Source of the DNA: Flavobacterium omnivorum
Lineage (GTDB): Bacteria; Bacteroidota; Bacteroidia; Flavobacteriales; Flavobacteriaceae
Direction of reading: 5' to 3'
DNA: 64,000 nucleotides
NCBI RefSeq assembly: GCF_900099915.1
Contig: NZ_FNDB01000002.1
Location: 163,910 to 227,909, forward strand
A program made the position numbers and the translations under genes. Positions 27,418-35,070 of this stretch are shown here, one piece after another. Position 1 is the first letter of the stretch, and each line of letters opens with the position of its first letter. The notes under the pieces were generated by a model. It did no database searches, was not told the DNA's origin, and saw only the letters and a list, made by a program, of their open reading frames with translations.

Positions 27418-28836
27418 ATGAAAATTCTCTTAACAGGCGCAACAGGTTATATTGGGAAGCGACTTCTACCCTTATTGATAGGTGGAGGACACGACGTAAT
27501 TTGTTGCGTAAGAGACAAAAACAGGTTTACTTGCCCAATTGAATTTCAAGACAAAGTGTCGGTCATTGAAGTTGATTTTCTACAGCAAGATACATTAGCT
27601 GCCATTCCAGAACAAATCGATGCTGCTTATTATCTTATTCATTCCATGTCAGGATCTGCTACAAATTTTGATGAATTAGAAAGTATTTCAGCTCGGAATT
27701 TTGTCCAACGACTGAATCAAACCCAAGCCAAACAAGTTATTTATTTGAGTGGAATTGTCAACGATAAATCATTATCCAAACATTTATCTTCCAGAAAAAA
27801 AGTAGAAGAAATTTTGAACACGGGTAGTTATGCTACTACAACATTAAGAGCTGGAATTATTGTAGGATCAGGAAGTGCGTCGTTTGAAATCATTCGGGAT
27901 TTAGTAAATAAACTGCCCATCATGATTACCCCAAAATGGCTCAATACCAAATGTCAACCGATTGCTATTCCAGATGTTCTTGATTTTTTATCTAAATCAT
28001 TACTTAATCCAGTAACATACAATCAAAGTTTTGACATTGGAGGACCTGATATTTTAACGTACAAAGAAATGCTTTTAGGATTTGCAGAAGCAAAAAAATT
28101 AAAGCGATGGATTTTTACAGTTCCAATAATGACGCCAAAATTATCCTCCTACTGGTTGTATTTTGTAACCTCAACTTCCTATAGACTGGCCTCAGCATTA
28201 GTCAGCAGCATGAAAGTAGAAGTGGTTTGCAGTGATAACCGAATCAATGAGTTATTGCATGTAACACCAATGACATACAAACAGGCGCTTTCCCGTGCTC
28301 TGATAAAAGTAGATGAAGACAAAGTAGCTTCGAGTTGGAAAGATTCCTTAATTAGCGGGCGTTTTAGTAGCAATATGTCGGAATATTTAAAGGTTCCCAA
28401 AAAGGATTGCTTTATTGACCGTCGCAAAATGGAAATTATAGATCGCGATTTTACTATACAAAGAATTTGGTCCATTGGTGGCGACACTGGTTGGTATTAT
28501 GGCGATTGGTTGTGGGATTTACGTGGTTTTATTGACAAATTATACGGTGGTGTAGGATCTCGAAGAGGAAGAACAAATAGACATGATATTCATTCTGGGG
28601 ATGCTTTAGACTTTTGGCGCGTTTTGTATGCCAATAAAGAAGAAGGAAAACTAATCCTATTTGCCGAAATGAAACTGCCTGGTGAAGCTTGGCTAGAATT
28701 CAAAATTATCGGAAACACGTTGTATCAAGCAGCGACTTTTAGACCCAGAGGGATTTGGGGCAAATTATACTGGTATTCAGTTTTGCCGTTCCATGGATTT
28801 ATTTTCGAAGGAATGCTGAAGAAACTAATTAAATAA
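27418..28836 (+). CDS. SDR-type NAD(P)-binding protein with C-terminal DUF2867
   Basis: Start at the ATG at 27418 (472 residues); an upstream in-frame start at 27382 would precede the Rossmann motif needlessly. The N-terminal atypical SDR has LLTGATGYIGKRLLPLL and AYYLIHSMSGS. The C-terminal DUF2867 region (about 330-472) has GWYYGDWLWDLRGFID and GAWLEF-like segments (here GEAWLEFKI). Substrate unknown. It is the last gene of the plus-strand photolyase operon, converging with the CPD photolyase gene 75 nt away. Its association with light-response genes is positional. Confidence 0.88.
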   Translation: MKILLTGATGYIGKRLLPLLIGGGHDVICCVRDKNRFTCPIEFQDKVSVIEVDFLQQDTLAAIPEQIDAAYYLIHSMSGSATNFDELESISARNFVQRLNQTQAKQVIYLSGIVNDKSLSKHLSSRKKVEEILNTGSYATTTLRAGIIVGSGSASFEIIRDLVNKLPIMITPKWLNTKCQPIAIPDVLDFLSKSLLNPVTYNQSFDIGGPDILTYKEMLLGFAEAKKLKRWIFTVPIMTPKLSSYWLYFVTSTSYRLASALVSSMKVEVVCSDNRINELLHVTPMTYKQALSRALIKVDEDKVASSWKDSLISGRFSSNMSEYLKVPKKDCFIDRRKMEIIDRDFTIQRIWSIGGDTGWYYGDWLWDLRGFIDKLYGGVGSRRGRTNRHDIHSGDALDFWRVLYANKEEGKLILFAEMKLPGEAWLEFKIIGNTLYQAATFRPRGIWGKLYWYSVLPFHGFIFEGMLKKLIK

Positions 28837-28849
28837 TATTTATAAACAT

Positions 28850-28899
28850 ATAAGTCATATACGTTTTTCTTTAAATTATCTAAAACTTACATGACTTAT
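28850..28899. terminator. Possible weak bidirectional terminator between the two photolyase operons
   Basis: ATAAGTCAT (28850-28858) and ATGACTTAT (28891-28899) form a 9-bp stem with a 32-nt loop in the 75-nt convergent gap. No clear T run follows; treat as a candidate. Confidence 0.3.
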
Positions 28900-28911
28900 C
28901 TGTTAAATAAA

Positions 28912-30207
28912 TTACTTCAGAATTCCGGCTTTATAAGTAGCAATCGCTCTATCTCTGGCCATAGCGTGCTCTACCATAGGTTTCCCATATCCTAAATCAA
29001 ATTCTTTGATCCATTTCCGAATATAGATTCCTTTTTCATCAAACTTTTTCTGTTGGATTTCTGGATTAAAAACACGAAAATACGGCGCTGCATCACAACC
29101 GGTTCCTGCTGCCCATTGCCAGTTTCCAACATTAGCAGACATATCATAATCCAATAATTTTTCGGCAAAATAAGCTTCACCCCATTGCCATTGAATCATT
29201 AAATGCTTGCAGAGAAAACTCGCAACCACCATGCGAACCCTATTGTGCATGTATCCGGTTTTATTGAGTTGACGCATTCCGGCATCAACCATTGGATAGC
29301 CAGTTGTTCCTGAACACCAACGCTTAAAATCTTCCTCATTGTTGCGCCATTGAATCCCATCATACGCTGCTTTGAAGTTTTGGGTAACGACTTTTGGAAA
29401 ACTGAACAAGATTTGCATAAAGAATTCTCTCCAAATCAATTCACTCAAAAAGACATCGTTTTTATGAAATGCCCAATTAACTAATTTCCGAACGCTTACG
29501 GTTCCGAAACGCAAATGAGGCGACAGATAAGAAGTTTTGTCCATGGCTGGAAAATCTCTTATATCCTGATAATTTGCAATGAATTTTAAGTTGTGCGGCT
29601 TTACTTTTATAGGACTTTCTTCGAAACCTATTTGTTCTAAAGTAGGAAAATCGAATCTGTATTTATGGAAATTAGAAAAATGTGATTCGGTATCGTACTC
29701 CTGAACCGCCGCCAATGACTTGTATTTTTCTAACCATTTATTTTTAAAAGGAGTATAAACCGTATATGGCAATCCATCCGCTTTTGTAATTTCCTTTTCT
29801 TCGAAAATTACTTGATCTTTAAAAGAATAAGCAATGGTTTTATTGGTTTCTAAAAGTTCACAAATTACCGTGTCACGTTGTATCGCATACGGTTCGTAAT
29901 CTTTGTTGAAGAAAACTTCCTTGACATCAAACTCTTCAATAAGCGCTTTCCAAACACCAATAGTTTTTCCTTTTTTTACTAAAAGTGAACTGTCAATTTC
30001 TTGTAATTGTGCATTTATTTTCGAAAGTGAATCGTGGATGAAACCTACACGAGCATCATTTTTTGGTAAACTTTCTAAAATGGCATCATCAAAAATAAAC
30101 ACTGGAATCACTGGAAATTTAGACTGTAGCGCTTGATATAAACCTACGTTATCTTCTAGACGCAAGTCGCGTCTAAACCAAAAAACAGAAACTTCTTGCT
30201 TGCTCAT
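28912..30207 (-). CDS. phrB: Deoxyribodipyrimidine (CPD) photolyase, class I
   Basis: A 431-residue enzyme that splits cyclobutane pyrimidine dimers using light through FADH-. The antenna domain begins VFWFRRDLRLEDNVGLY. The FAD domain contains LIWREFFMQIL, GYPMVDAGMRQLNKTGYMHNR, and the intact NVGNWQWAAGTGCDAAPYFRVFNP region with the flavin-proximal Asn and electron-transfer Trp residues. It overlaps the SRPBCC gene by one base (TAATG) and is the last gene of the minus-strand regulator-carotenoid-photolyase operon. Confidence 0.95.
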   Translation of the reverse strand: MSKQEVSVFWFRRDLRLEDNVGLYQALQSKFPVIPVFIFDDAILESLPKNDARVGFIHDSLSKINAQLQEIDSSLLVKKGKTIGVWKALIEEFDVKEVFFNKDYEPYAIQRDTVICELLETNKTIAYSFKDQVIFEEKEITKADGLPYTVYTPFKNKWLEKYKSLAAVQEYDTESHFSNFHKYRFDFPTLEQIGFEESPIKVKPHNLKFIANYQDIRDFPAMDKTSYLSPHLRFGTVSVRKLVNWAFHKNDVFLSELIWREFFMQILFSFPKVVTQNFKAAYDGIQWRNNEEDFKRWCSGTTGYPMVDAGMRQLNKTGYMHNRVRMVVASFLCKHLMIQWQWGEAYFAEKLLDYDMSANVGNWQWAAGTGCDAAPYFRVFNPEIQQKKFDEKGIYIRKWIKEFDLGYGKPMVEHAMARDRAIATYKAGILK

Positions 30208-30668
30208 TACTTAGAATTAAACATTTCATCCACTTTAGTAACACGGTATTCGAAAATGGATTTCAATTTATTTTTAACGACCAATGCATTCATGATTCGA
30301 CCTAAAAAACCAAGTGGCAATCCGTAATGTACCACATCTGTCATTTTGGTTCCGGTGGGTGTAGCTTCAAAAAAATGCTTGTGGTGCCAAAAACTGTATG
30401 GACCAAATTTTTGCTCATCTATAAAATAACTATTTTCCTTTACTTGTGTAATTAGTGTCATCCAAGATAAAGTTATTCCAAAAAGTGGTGTTACTTTATA
30501 CTGAATGATTTGTCCAGGATACATCGATTTTTGATCAAAATCCGTGATTTGAAAACCCATTCCTTCTGGTGTAATTTTTTGAAGATTTTTTGGATTTGAA
30601 AAAAAAGCCCAGCATTCTTCAACAGTTGCATTAACGTGTTGCACTGTTTCTTGTTTGTATATTTTCAT
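30207..30668 (-). CDS. SRPBCC-family (START/polyketide cyclase-like) protein
   Basis: A 153-residue helix-grip fold protein: VQHVNATVEECWAFFSNPKNLQKITP at the N-terminus and FGPYSFWHHKHFFEATPTGTKMTDVVHY in the middle are typical of SRPBCC coenzyme/lipid-binding proteins. It probably binds a hydrophobic ligand. It overlaps the photolyase gene by one base, so the two are translationally coupled, and it is separated from crtZ by a structured repeat element. Confidence 0.85.
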   Translation of the reverse strand: MKIYKQETVQHVNATVEECWAFFSNPKNLQKITPEGMGFQITDFDQKSMYPGQIIQYKVTPLFGITLSWMTLITQVKENSYFIDEQKFGPYSFWHHKHFFEATPTGTKMTDVVHYGLPLGFLGRIMNALVVKNKLKSIFEYRVTKVDEMFNSK

Positions 30669-30689
30669 GATTGGTGTTTTAGAGATAAT

Positions 30690-30846
30690 TAGTGTCGTAC
30701 GGACAGGCTTGCGTGAGGGACAGCAGTGGAGCTCTTTTTTTGACTATCCTGTCCGGGTTTTGAACCCGGACAGGATAGTCAAAAAAAAGCGGGAACGGAT
30801 TGCCCGACCCCGCTGTAACGCTAGTGAAAGTGGGGACACGCCCCAA
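30690..30846. repeat. Structured intergenic repeat element (copy 1), between crtZ and SRPBCC gene
   Basis: The core is a 25-bp perfect stem (30735-30759 with 30763-30787): seven T/A pairs plus GACTATCCTGTCCGGGTT and its complement, around a TTG loop. Flanks read GAGGGACAGCAGTGGAGCTC on the left and AGCGGGAACGGATTGCCCGA on the right, then a GGGGACACGCCCC palindrome. The same flank pattern recurs at 57785-57863, so it is a dispersed family. It interrupts a same-strand operon and could attenuate or stabilise its transcript. Confidence 0.75.
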
Positions 30847-30852
30847 TTAAAC

Positions 30853-31293
30853 TTAAATTTTATAATATTTAAACGGTACAAATAACATTCCGAAACACTC
30901 GCCGTGGGCTTTACCCAAATGCTTGTGGTGTACTTTATGTGCTTTGCGCAAGCCGATTAAATACTTATTATTAGTGTGTTTGAACCATTTGAAACGTTGG
31001 TGAATTAATACATCGTGAATCATGAAATAACAGAAGCCATAAAACATAATTCCTAACCCGATGAAGAATTTATAATTCAATCCCCCTTCGACTCCATAAT
31101 AAAAAAGCGCAATGCTAGGAGCCGCAAAAATCACAAAAAAGATATCATTGCGCTCGAAAATATTTGCGTATTTAGGTTGGTGGTGATCTGCATGAAAATA
31201 CCACATAGAGCCGTGCATTACGTATTTATGAGTGAACCAAGTAATACATTCCATTATTAAAAAAGTTCCTAAAAAAATCAAAAAAAATATCAT
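30853..31293 (-). CDS. crtZ: Beta-carotene hydroxylase (sterol desaturase superfamily)
   Basis: A 146-residue membrane-bound di-iron hydroxylase that adds 3/3'-OH groups to beta-carotene rings, giving zeaxanthin. The histidine clusters are present: THKYVMHG, HADHHQP, HDVLIHQR and HKVHHKH, with four hydrophobic helices between and around them. It is downstream of crtI and crtB in the same operon. The lycopene cyclase needed to make beta-carotene is not in this window. Confidence 0.93.
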   Translation of the reverse strand: MIFFLIFLGTFLIMECITWFTHKYVMHGSMWYFHADHHQPKYANIFERNDIFFVIFAAPSIALFYYGVEGGLNYKFFIGLGIMFYGFCYFMIHDVLIHQRFKWFKHTNNKYLIGLRKAHKVHHKHLGKAHGECFGMLFVPFKYYKI

Positions 31294-31339
31294 TTTATTC
31301 TATATTTAAGTATAACAATCCTTTAAAATAAGTTGTAAA

Positions 31340-32179
31340 TTAAACTAACTTTAATTTATAAGAAACAAAAGACTTAGCTAATAAGCCCGCTTTTGTGTAG
31401 TTAGAAACTCGGATTCTGGCATTTCCTATTTCGTGACAAGGAGTGTTTTCTAACTTTTTCAAAAGCTTTTTATAATACACGAATGCCGTATATACTCCAA
31501 ATTTAGCTTCTATTGGAAGCTTTACAATTCCTTCATAAGCCACTCTGAAATCTTCTTGAATTTCATTAATGATCGCCGTTTTGGCATCTTCATCGAACGA
31601 ATTCAAATCGACACCAGGAAAGTAATTACGGTTCAATACTAAATTATCGTCCTTCAAATCACGTAAAAAATTTACTTTTTGAAAAGCAGATCCTAATCTC
31701 ATGGCTTCATCTTTAAGTTGCTCATATCTTTTAGTATCTCCTGCTACAAAAACTTTGAGACACATCAACCCAACCACATCAGCGGAACCGTAGATGTATG
31801 CATCATACTCGGCTTTACTATGATAATCTGATTTTATTAAATCCAATTTCATACTTCTTAAAAAGGCTTGAATCAAATCATCAGTGATATTGTATTCCCT
31901 CACTGTTTGTTGAAAAGAATTCAAGATTGGATTCAAACTAATTCCTCTCTCAAAAGCTCGATAATAATCCTCTTCAAACTCTGTAATTAAACTCTCTTTA
32001 TCGAAACCATGGAAGCTATCCACAATTTCATCCGCAAAACGAACAAAACCATAGATGCTATAAATAGCATCTCTTATGCTGGGTGACAACATATACACCG
32101 CCAAAGAAAAAGAAGTACTATAGCTTTTTGTAACTAACTTGCTACACTTAAAAGACACATCATCAAATAATTCCTTCAT
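31340..32179 (-). CDS. crtB: Phytoene synthase (squalene/phytoene synthase family)
   Basis: A 279-residue enzyme condensing two geranylgeranyl diphosphates to phytoene. The two Asp-rich metal-binding motifs are DEIVD (D50-D54 in FVRFADEIVDSF) and the later NFLRDLKDD. YSTSFSLA at the N-terminus and GSAFQKVNFLRDL are family signatures. It starts 7 nt after crtI ends, so the two are cotranscribed. Confidence 0.94.
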   Translation of the reverse strand: MKELFDDVSFKCSKLVTKSYSTSFSLAVYMLSPSIRDAIYSIYGFVRFADEIVDSFHGFDKESLITEFEEDYYRAFERGISLNPILNSFQQTVREYNITDDLIQAFLRSMKLDLIKSDYHSKAEYDAYIYGSADVVGLMCLKVFVAGDTKRYEQLKDEAMRLGSAFQKVNFLRDLKDDNLVLNRNYFPGVDLNSFDEDAKTAIINEIQEDFRVAYEGIVKLPIEAKFGVYTAFVYYKKLLKKLENTPCHEIGNARIRVSNYTKAGLLAKSFVSYKLKLV

Positions 32180-32186
32180 ACTATTG

Positions 32187-33656
32187 TTATGAAAATTGCT
32201 TATTAATTAATTCCGACACTAATTTTCCAGAAATTAATGCTGGAGGAACTCCGGGTCCAGGAACGGTCAATTGACCAGTAAAATATAAATTCTTAACCTT
32301 TTTGCTCTTTAGCTTTGGTCTTAAAAATGCAGTTTGTAATAAAGTGTTTGCCATGCCATAAGCATTACCTTTGTACGAATTATATTCAGACACAAAATCA
32401 TTTTTACAAAACGATTGCTTAAATATAATATTATTTTTTACGCTTTGCTGTGTTAAGGTTTCAAAACGATCTATTATTTTATCAAAATATTCTTCTCGTA
32501 ATGCTTCTGTATCATTGATTCCAGGAGCTAAAGGCACTAGAAAAAAACCAGATTCCATGCCTTTAGGCGCGGCAGTTTCATCTGTCAATGAAGGGAAGTT
32601 CGCATAAAACAAAGGCTCTTTTGGCCATTGCGGTTCATCGTAAATATCTTTGGCATGTTGATAAAAATCAACATCAAAAAACAAAGCATGATGAGAGATG
32701 TTTTCTATTTTCTTGTTGAAACCTACGTAAAATAATAACGATGAAGGAGCAAAAACTCGGCTATCCCAATATTTTTCAGAATACGCACGATATTCTTGAT
32801 CCAATAAAGTTTCCGTGTGATGGTAATCAGCACCACTTAAAATCAGATCTGAAGTTATGATTGTGCCATTGACTTGAATGGCTACAGCGGTTTTATTTTC
32901 AACAATTATCTTTTCAATATTGGCATTGGTTTCAAATGTAACACCCAATTCTAGCGCCAAACTTTCCATTCCCCGAACTACATCAAACATTCCTGTTTTT
33001 GGGTGCCACGTTCCAAGACCAAAGTCGGCATAATTCATAAAACTATAAAACGACGGGGTGTCAGAAGGTTTAGCTCCAAGAAACAATACGGGAAATTCTA
33101 GAATTTGAATCAGTCTTTCGTTTTTGAATTTTTTTCGAACATCTCTACTGATGTTACTAAAAAACTCCCCTACTTTCAAAGCTGTTTTTGGAGTAATTAA
33201 TTCTAGTGGCGAAACGCCTGGACGGTACACTAAATCTTTGATAGCAATATCATAATTACTTTTGGCCCGAGCCATAAAATCTTGTAATAAATCACCGCTC
33301 CCTTTTTCGATGGCTTCAAAGGCGGCGATAATCTCCGTTAAATTGTCTGCTATGGTTATAAAATCATCTATTCCATAATACACACGGTATGCAGGAGATA
33401 ATTTTATGAGTTCATAATAATCTGTTGTTTTCTTTTCAAAATCAGCAAAAAAACGATCAAATACATCGGGCATCCAGTACCAACTAGGCCCCATATCAAA
33501 CGTAAAACCCTCTTTTTTTAGTTGTCGTGCTCTGCCTCCTATTGTTACATTCTTCTCATAGACAGTAACATTATGACCACTCTTAGCTAAATAGCAAGAT
33601 GCTGCCAAAGCTGAGAATCCAGAACCTATTATTGTAATCTTTTTTATTTTTTTCAT
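32187..33656 (-). CDS. crtI: Phytoene desaturase
   Basis: A 489-residue FAD-dependent desaturase/isomerase converting phytoene to lycopene. The N-terminal dinucleotide motif is IIGSGFSALAASCYLAKSG with VYEK, then GGRARQLKKEGFTFDMGPSWY. The C-terminal carotenoid oxidoreductase signature is YFTGQLTVPGPGVPPALISGKL. It is the first enzyme gene after the CarH-like regulator and has its own promoter-like sequence in the 37-bp gap. The putative -7 box lies only about 9 nt from the ATG, implying a very short leader. Confidence 0.95.
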   Translation of the reverse strand: MKKIKKITIIGSGFSALAASCYLAKSGHNVTVYEKNVTIGGRARQLKKEGFTFDMGPSWYWMPDVFDRFFADFEKKTTDYYELIKLSPAYRVYYGIDDFITIADNLTEIIAAFEAIEKGSGDLLQDFMARAKSNYDIAIKDLVYRPGVSPLELITPKTALKVGEFFSNISRDVRKKFKNERLIQILEFPVLFLGAKPSDTPSFYSFMNYADFGLGTWHPKTGMFDVVRGMESLALELGVTFETNANIEKIIVENKTAVAIQVNGTIITSDLILSGADYHHTETLLDQEYRAYSEKYWDSRVFAPSSLLFYVGFNKKIENISHHALFFDVDFYQHAKDIYDEPQWPKEPLFYANFPSLTDETAAPKGMESGFFLVPLAPGINDTEALREEYFDKIIDRFETLTQQSVKNNIIFKQSFCKNDFVSEYNSYKGNAYGMANTLLQTAFLRPKLKSKKVKNLYFTGQLTVPGPGVPPALISGKLVSELINKQFS

Positions 33657-33693
33657 TTGTTTAGCAAATATACGAATTGTTCAAACAAAACAA
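33656..33693 (-). promoter_or_regulatory. Putative crt promoter with operator-like palindromes
   Basis: On the minus strand, TTG (33691-33693), 18 nt and TATATTTG (33665-33672) match the Bacteroidota promoter pattern. Inside the spacer lies the palindrome TTGTT-TG-AACAA (33677-33688), where MerR-family regulators usually bind. A wider inverted repeat TTTGTTT / AAACAAA (33656-33662 with 33683-33689) surrounds the -7 box. It is a candidate site for the adjacent CarH-like regulator; untested. Confidence 0.55.
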
Positions 33694-34590
33694 TTAAATC
33701 CTATCAACTAATTCCGTGATTGAATTGAAAGTTGTGATCCGTTCCGGCAGTTCTTCTTTTTTTATAAACTCAACCATACGTCCAATGTACCATAATTCAG
33801 TGGTTTCATCTAACAATTCCTCGGACATTTTTTGAAGATATCCATCCAGCATATCGCGCTCTGGCTGCACGGTTAGATACGAGACAAAAATTATAGAATC
33901 AAAATGATTTTTTAAATCCTTTAGATTTTCAATTGGCATACTTTCTCCTAAATAAATAGTTTTATAACCATGTAATAAAATCTCATAATTCAGGTACATA
34001 AGACCCAGCTCGTGAATTTCATTCATAGGAAGAGACAATACGAAGACTTTATCAAGTTTTGTTTGTTTTAAAATTTGAAGCTTTTCAGTATTAATTAATA
34101 GCTTTTGCTTAATTAAGTAGCTGATAAAATGTTCGTGCGCTGGTGTTATTGTATCTGATTGCCACAGTAGCCCTAATTCATTCATTAACGGTATAAAAAC
34201 TTGATGAAAAATTTCCTTAAATGACTTTTCAGCAATTAACCAATTGTAGGTATTGAAGAAAAGTTCTTGATCAAAGTTCATCATTGCCATTTTAAACTCA
34301 CTAATAGCGTGACTTTTGGCTGTTTTACTCGAAATAATTTCACGTACTAAAGACGGTATTTTATCTTGAGGATAGGTTGCTATTTTTGATATTTTGTATC
34401 CATAATCATGTAATAGCGTAATATTTAAAAGTTTTTGTAAGCTAGCCAAATCGTACAAACGAATGTTAGTATCCGTTCGCATGGGCTGCAGAATATCATA
34501 TCGTTTCTCCCATATTCGTATTGTATGCGCTTTTATACCTGAAAGGTTTTCAAGATCTTTAATACTGAATACATTTTTTACATTGTTCAT
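33694..34590 (-). CDS. MerR-family regulator with B12-binding domain, LitR/CarH-like light sensor
   Basis: 298 residues. The MerR winged-helix HTH covers about 8-75 (FSIKDLENLSGIKAHTIRIW, then WEKRYDILQP). A four-helix cap region (about 95-165) carries Trp143-x9-Glu153-His154, the signature that holds adenosylcobalamin's upper side in CarH. A Rossmann-like B12-binding domain (about 180-298) has E191-x-H193-x2-G196, with His193 as the expected lower cobalt ligand. In the family, AdoCbl-bound tetramers repress carotenoid genes in the dark and light releases them. Gln144 follows the Trp, where Thermus CarH has the light-state His ligand. It heads the crtI-crtB-crtZ-SRPBCC-phr operon. Confidence 0.9.
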   Translation of the reverse strand: MNNVKNVFSIKDLENLSGIKAHTIRIWEKRYDILQPMRTDTNIRLYDLASLQKLLNITLLHDYGYKISKIATYPQDKIPSLVREIISSKTAKSHAISEFKMAMMNFDQELFFNTYNWLIAEKSFKEIFHQVFIPLMNELGLLWQSDTITPAHEHFISYLIKQKLLINTEKLQILKQTKLDKVFVLSLPMNEIHELGLMYLNYEILLHGYKTIYLGESMPIENLKDLKNHFDSIIFVSYLTVQPERDMLDGYLQKMSEELLDETTELWYIGRMVEFIKKEELPERITTFNSITELVDRI

Positions 34591-34591
34591 C

Positions 34592-34619
34592 GTTTATTGG
34601 AATTTAATAAACAAATGTA
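34592..34619 (-). promoter_or_regulatory. Putative promoter and operator of the CarH-like regulator
   Basis: TACATTTG (minus strand, 34612-34619) fits the TAnnTTTG -7 box. A perfect inverted repeat GTTTATT / AATAAAC (34592-34598 with 34606-34612) lies between it and the ATG, suitable for autoregulation. No convincing -33 TTG is seen. Confidence 0.4.
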
Positions 34620-34997
34620 AAATAAATTTAATTATAAACTCGTATCATCCTACTTAAACTTTTGTCCTACATGAAATATTTTTACAAATGCTTGTCAACG
34701 ATGACTTTTAAACATAATGACTTCACGACCTTTAAATGGTGCTTAATTAGAAAATATCAACTAATTTTCTCTTTTATTATCAGCAAGCAGGCACGTTATT
34801 TTGGCCTCCAATTTAACCAAAACAAATTTTTTATTTTATAAATTATTAATTAACAACTGTTTAACTTCAATTCAAAAGCAATTCACAATTAAATCATGCC
34901 ATCCTAAAAAAATATTTTATTATAAAACTCATTTTAGGAAATCCACCAAAAAAAAGTGCCTAAAAAAAGCGGCAATCAAATTTTCGAAACTTTTAAT
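34620..34997. other. Gene-free AT-rich region upstream of the CarH-like gene
   Basis: About 380 bp without a credible gene; a 71-codon open frame at 34801-35016 has low-complexity Lys/Leu composition and no start-site support. It may hold upstream regulatory sequence for the regulator, but no clear motif was found. Confidence 0.5.
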
Positions 34998-35038
34998 AAA
35001 AAAAACAGATAAGTAAAAGCTTATACTTTTATTTATCC
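34998..35038 (-). terminator. Terminator of the CotH-like T9SS gene
   Basis: On the minus strand, GATAAATAAAAG and CTTTTACTTATC pair over 12 positions with one mismatch (35026-35037 with 35008-35019), followed by TGTTTTTTTT. Confidence 0.7.
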
Positions 35039-35070
35039 GTTCTCAAAAATGTTTAATACTAGTTTTTATT

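Noticed and set aside
28850..28899. Considered an attachment site between the two photolyase operons
   Set aside because: Only one 9-bp inverted pair and no integrase or tRNA nearby; a weak terminator is a simpler reading.
30711..30846. Considered an insertion-sequence end or CRISPR repeat
   Set aside because: No transposase, target duplication or regular spacing; only one long hairpin with flanks shared by a second isolated copy.
34801..35016. 71-codon plus-strand frame in the gap upstream of the CarH-like gene
   Set aside because: TTG start, low-complexity Lys/Leu/Phe composition expected of AT-rich noncoding DNA, and it overlaps the terminator of the CotH-like gene.
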